Positions 61,211-64,000 of a stretch of 64,000 nt of DNA are shown piece after piece. The position numbers and the translations under genes were made by a program. This DNA comes from Sitta carolinensis (taxonomy: Eukaryota > Chordata > Aves > Passeriformes > Sittidae): NCBI GenBank assembly GCA_032173965.1, contig JAVUNC010000005.1, forward strand, positions 45,742,501 through 45,806,500, read 5' to 3'. A model generated the notes under the pieces. That model had not been told where the DNA came from, made no database searches, and was given only the letters and a program-made list of their open reading frames with translations. Within the stretch, counting starts at the first letter, position 1, and every line of letters starts with the position of its first letter.

Positions 61211-64000
61211 CTGCACCAACACACATGAAAACACCATGTCAGAACCCAGCATCTCACAAAAGACCCTGCCAGGGCCAAGCAAGGAAGCGCACGTGCCTGC
61301 ACTGAGGAGACCCTCCTGGTCAGTGTCTGCCTGCCAGCAAGGGAGTCACCATATGACTCCCAGCATTTCACCTGGAGTGAGATCACATTTCTAAATGTAC
61401 AAATGATACTTCTGGTTCTGGTGTCACAGTCTGAGCACTAGACCCTTGACAATGGAGATGATGGGAGTGATACAGCAATTCCCACATTTCATCAAGTGTA
61501 TGAGTTGTATATTGCAGGCAGCAAGCCAGAGGATGCTCTTTTCCTCATGCCACACCCTGTGACAAACTCCAAGCAAATTTGTAAGGAGGGGTGCCCCAGA
61601 TCCAAGTGTGGGGTACCTTATAGTCGGCACCAGCACTCCTTTGCTTCTGGAGCTGCAGTATGCTTGCACAATGCTGGACTTGTCCTTGTAAAGGTACAAA
61701 TCTACAACTTCCTCCTGAGACAGTCTCTGTGGGAAGCAGCAATGAGAAATTGGGGCCTGGGACTTGGTCTGGAGCTGCCTCTGGCTGCCACTTCCAGAGA
61801 GCAGGGATTCTCAACAATCCCAGGGCTTCCCCTTTGGCAGCTGAACAACTTGGAGTCTGGTACCATCCAGAAATTGCATCACCTCCCCACACCCTGATGC
61901 AAGCTTCAGCTTCAGATAATGATGAGACCAGAAAGGTGTTTTCACCAGGCAATAATGATGCCTTTGCCACACAATAGGCAGCTTCTACTGGCAGTGAAAA
62001 ACACACGGTTCACCTTGCTCAGTGAGGGCTTTTGCTTTCCATCTAAGTCTCTGGTTTTCTCAAATGTTTCTAAGCTCTTGATTGTCTTCTGGGTTACAAA
62101 CCTTCTTGCTATCTGCAGGGTCACAAAGTTCCTCTCACCTACAGTGGTCATTTCAAGCAAACATACCCATTGGGAGCAAGGCCTTGAAAAACAGCGTTCC
62201 TTTCCAGCAGTTGCCTCCTGGTTATCTGTGTATCACTGATAGTGATTTAACTTCCTGACAGATCACATACTCTGGACCTGTGCCAATTGGTAAGACCTCT
62301 TCTGGGAGGACATTTTGTTTCTGTGCAAATATATCCATGCTTGCAATGTTCCAGGAAGCCTTTTAGTGCTTTCAGTTCCCAAGAAAGTAAGGGGCAACAC
62401 CCTTTGTATTACTGTACAGGACCAGCAGGATGAGTGAAGAAATAAACCTAACTTTATAAGCCTTGTTAGATATTGCAGTGGACATTTTCAGAAAGGCATA
62501 ATGTAGATTAACGAATTGAACTCTCGGTTTTATACAATAGAAAAGTTGTTGGCAAGCACAAAGCAAACTCTTAGAAAAGACCTATATAAATAAAAGCTGA
62601 TTTATGCATAGGAGGGAAACCCCTGCATTTTTTGCCTTATATTTGCAATTAGGGGTGGTCTAAACACAGAACCAACAGCACTTTAAATTTCTCTCTAAAC
62701 TAATTTAGTAAAAATGAAGCAGTCCTCTTCTCATAGATGCTTACATATTGATTGGATGTCTTGCACCCACTTAGCTGAAGCCATTCCTGCACTGGCATAA
62801 TCTATGTTGATATACAACACCCAGAAACTGATTTAGCACAAAATTTAACCAATGAGTAAAATCAATTGAACTCTTTTGAACAAATGTAATTGAAGAATTA
62901 GCCTAGAGCCTGCAGTGAAGATTAGAAAGTCAAGAGAAACAGAAGCAAAATAAACTGTTTGTCCTGGTTTTAAGCAATTCTTGTTCTTAAACTGCATCAG
63001 TGTTTGACAGAGAGCTTTTTTTTTTACCTTCTGATTTACATCCAGCTCGTGGTACACCCTATGACTAAGCACTGGAGAATAATAATTGTACCACTGTTGG
63101 AGGGAGGTGTTTCCATTAATTCTGGGAAATTAATTCTGAGTAACATGGGGTGGAGTTTGGATGAAGCAGGCATTTTGACTGCAGAAAGCTTATTTTCAAT
63201 TGTTTGTTTCAGTTTGGCTCCAAGAATTTAGCATTGAAATATGCCAGCTGATGATCTTGAAAGAAAAGTAGATAAAAATGTGTTAGTAGCCCATATTTTT
63301 CTGACAGTGTAGCTATCCTGCTCTGAGAGCCTCTTATCATTCAGATATAAGCATTACGTTCCATTTTCTTAGTGATTGTTTGAAGATGACAGAATGTTCT
63401 CCTATCTAATGGTGTTTCTTGAATGGGGTGAAATCCTTTCCCAAAGCCTGAGAAAATTCCTGTTCTTGTGCCACTGTTAAAGCCCTTTCCAAAACTTGCA
63501 AGCTGGAATCTGTGAAGGAATTATTTTCTGAGCTCGGATATGTTACTCTGCAGTCTCTTAAAAAGCCTTACAGTAAATGGCATAGGGGTAAAAAACCCTA
63601 TTGCTTTGACCTGATGACATTTTGCACTTCTGTGTACAGATTAAATGACAATAAGAGGTACAGGCCAACAACACGACCTGTCAAATGTGTTTAATTATAT
63701 TTGAATATTAACTAGATAGTCACCACAGAATAGCAGTGTTTATAGTGTGACAAGCTGCAACTATTATGCAAAATGATTTCTCCATGCAGAACAAATATCT
63801 TGCACAAGCAAGGCATGAGCAAGATGCCACGGAGTCCAACCACCCATGCCAGCAGGACAGGGCTCTACTGATTAAGGCTCCACAGACATTAATATGAGAG
63901 CTTAAATTCCATCCAACCCCTACAGAACCAGATAGCTTCCAGCCCTGGCCAAAGCTGCTGCAACAACTCAGAAAACCTACCCTGAGGCTGCCATGCTGTC
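61211..64000 (-). other. SLC5A8: SLC5A8 intron (partial, continues beyond window)
   Basis: At least 2.8 kb. I looked for the preceding exon (GVNQ...QRY...CK region) and did not find it. A TATA-like ctatataaataaaag lies at 62582-62597, with no other promoter evidence. Segment 61545-62006 has a 153-codon unrecognised minus-strand open frame. No clear repeat. Confidence 0.75.

Larger units (their letters stand above)
49589..64000 (-). other. SLC5A8: SLC5A8 gene, 3' part (whole-gene span in window)
   Basis: SLC5A8 (SMCT1) is an apical plasma-membrane Na+-coupled transporter of short-chain monocarboxylates (lactate, pyruvate, butyrate, nicotinate) in the SLC5 sodium/solute symporter family with the LeuT fold. 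Nine coding exons are visible from 61210 down to the stop at 50417, about the last 333 of roughly 610 residues. Matching stretches include [49 protein letters not shown] and [10 protein letters not shown]5A8 is preferred over SLC5A12 because of these and because ANO4 is adjacent. All junctions are GT-AG and in phase except that one exon (56331-56418) carries an extra base, so as written the gene is frameshifted. Upstream exons, including the GVNQ region, are not in the window. Confidence 0.93.

Noticed and set aside
61424..61699. Possible degenerate copy of the missing SLC5A8 GVNQ exon (frame with SSIVQAYCSSRSK)
   Set aside because: Only a faint resemblance to the expected VQRY..CK pattern, no matching splice borders or phase. 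The real exon is more likely beyond 64,000.
63825..63950. CR1-like fragment at the right edge
   Set aside because: Contains gagtccaacca but not the rest of the CR1 tail; insufficient.
63982..64000. Possible SLC5A8 exon end (minus-strand cctcagg followed by gtaggt)
   Set aside because: None of the three frames of the last 19 bases resembles the expected sequence before SLYINLVG, and too little is visible.

Overview
The window is vertebrate nuclear DNA, most likely from a bird; a crocodilian or turtle cannot be excluded. It is AT-rich and CpG-poor. Short conserved exons with GT-AG borders sit in introns of about 0.3 to 7 kb. There are no Alu, B1 or L1-type elements, and one well-bounded endogenous-retrovirus solo LTR. 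There are no operons, bacterial-type genes, CRISPR arrays, rRNAs or tRNAs.

Two genes account for nearly everything that can be supported. Positions 1 to about 46,930, plus strand, hold the 3' part of ANO4 (anoctamin-4/TMEM16D): 16 coding exons from 3739 to 43451, giving the C-terminal 615 residues. They run from transmembrane helix 1 through helix 10 to the cytosolic coiled tail, with every junction in phase. The exons before helix 1 lie upstream of the window. Positions 64,000 down to about 49,590, minus strand, hold the 3' part of SLC5A8 (SMCT1, sodium-coupled monocarboxylate transporter): nine coding exons from 61210 to 50417, about the last 333 residues. Its earlier exons lie beyond 64,000. 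The genes are tail to tail, with stop codons about 7 kb apart. This is the ANO4-SLC5A8 arrangement of human 12q23 and mirrors the paralogous ANO3-SLC5A12 pair on 11p14.

The main oddities are these. (1) A one-base insertion in a C5 run in the SLC5A8 exon at 56331-56418 shifts the frame and leads to an early stop, although all downstream exons are otherwise intact. (2) A 297-bp solo LTR at 39757-40053, with a perfect 6-bp target duplication, lies antisense in an ANO4 intron 228 bp before a coding exon. (3) That exon (40282-40387) forms a small CpG-dense patch in CpG-poor surroundings. (4) A 58-nt ANO4 exon with a weak acceptor lies between a G16/AT-rich repeat and a (TA)n tract. (5) A pair of minus-strand splice signals plus a small open frame and poly(A) hexamer at 206-801 may mark an antisense transcript. 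(6) A cluster of E-boxes lies near 16,940-17,000. (7) The SLC5A8 tail ends in Leu-His-Ile instead of the mammalian Thr-Arg-Leu PDZ ligand.

I found no new multi-gene biological system. The many intronic open frames of 60 to 190 codons look like chance.
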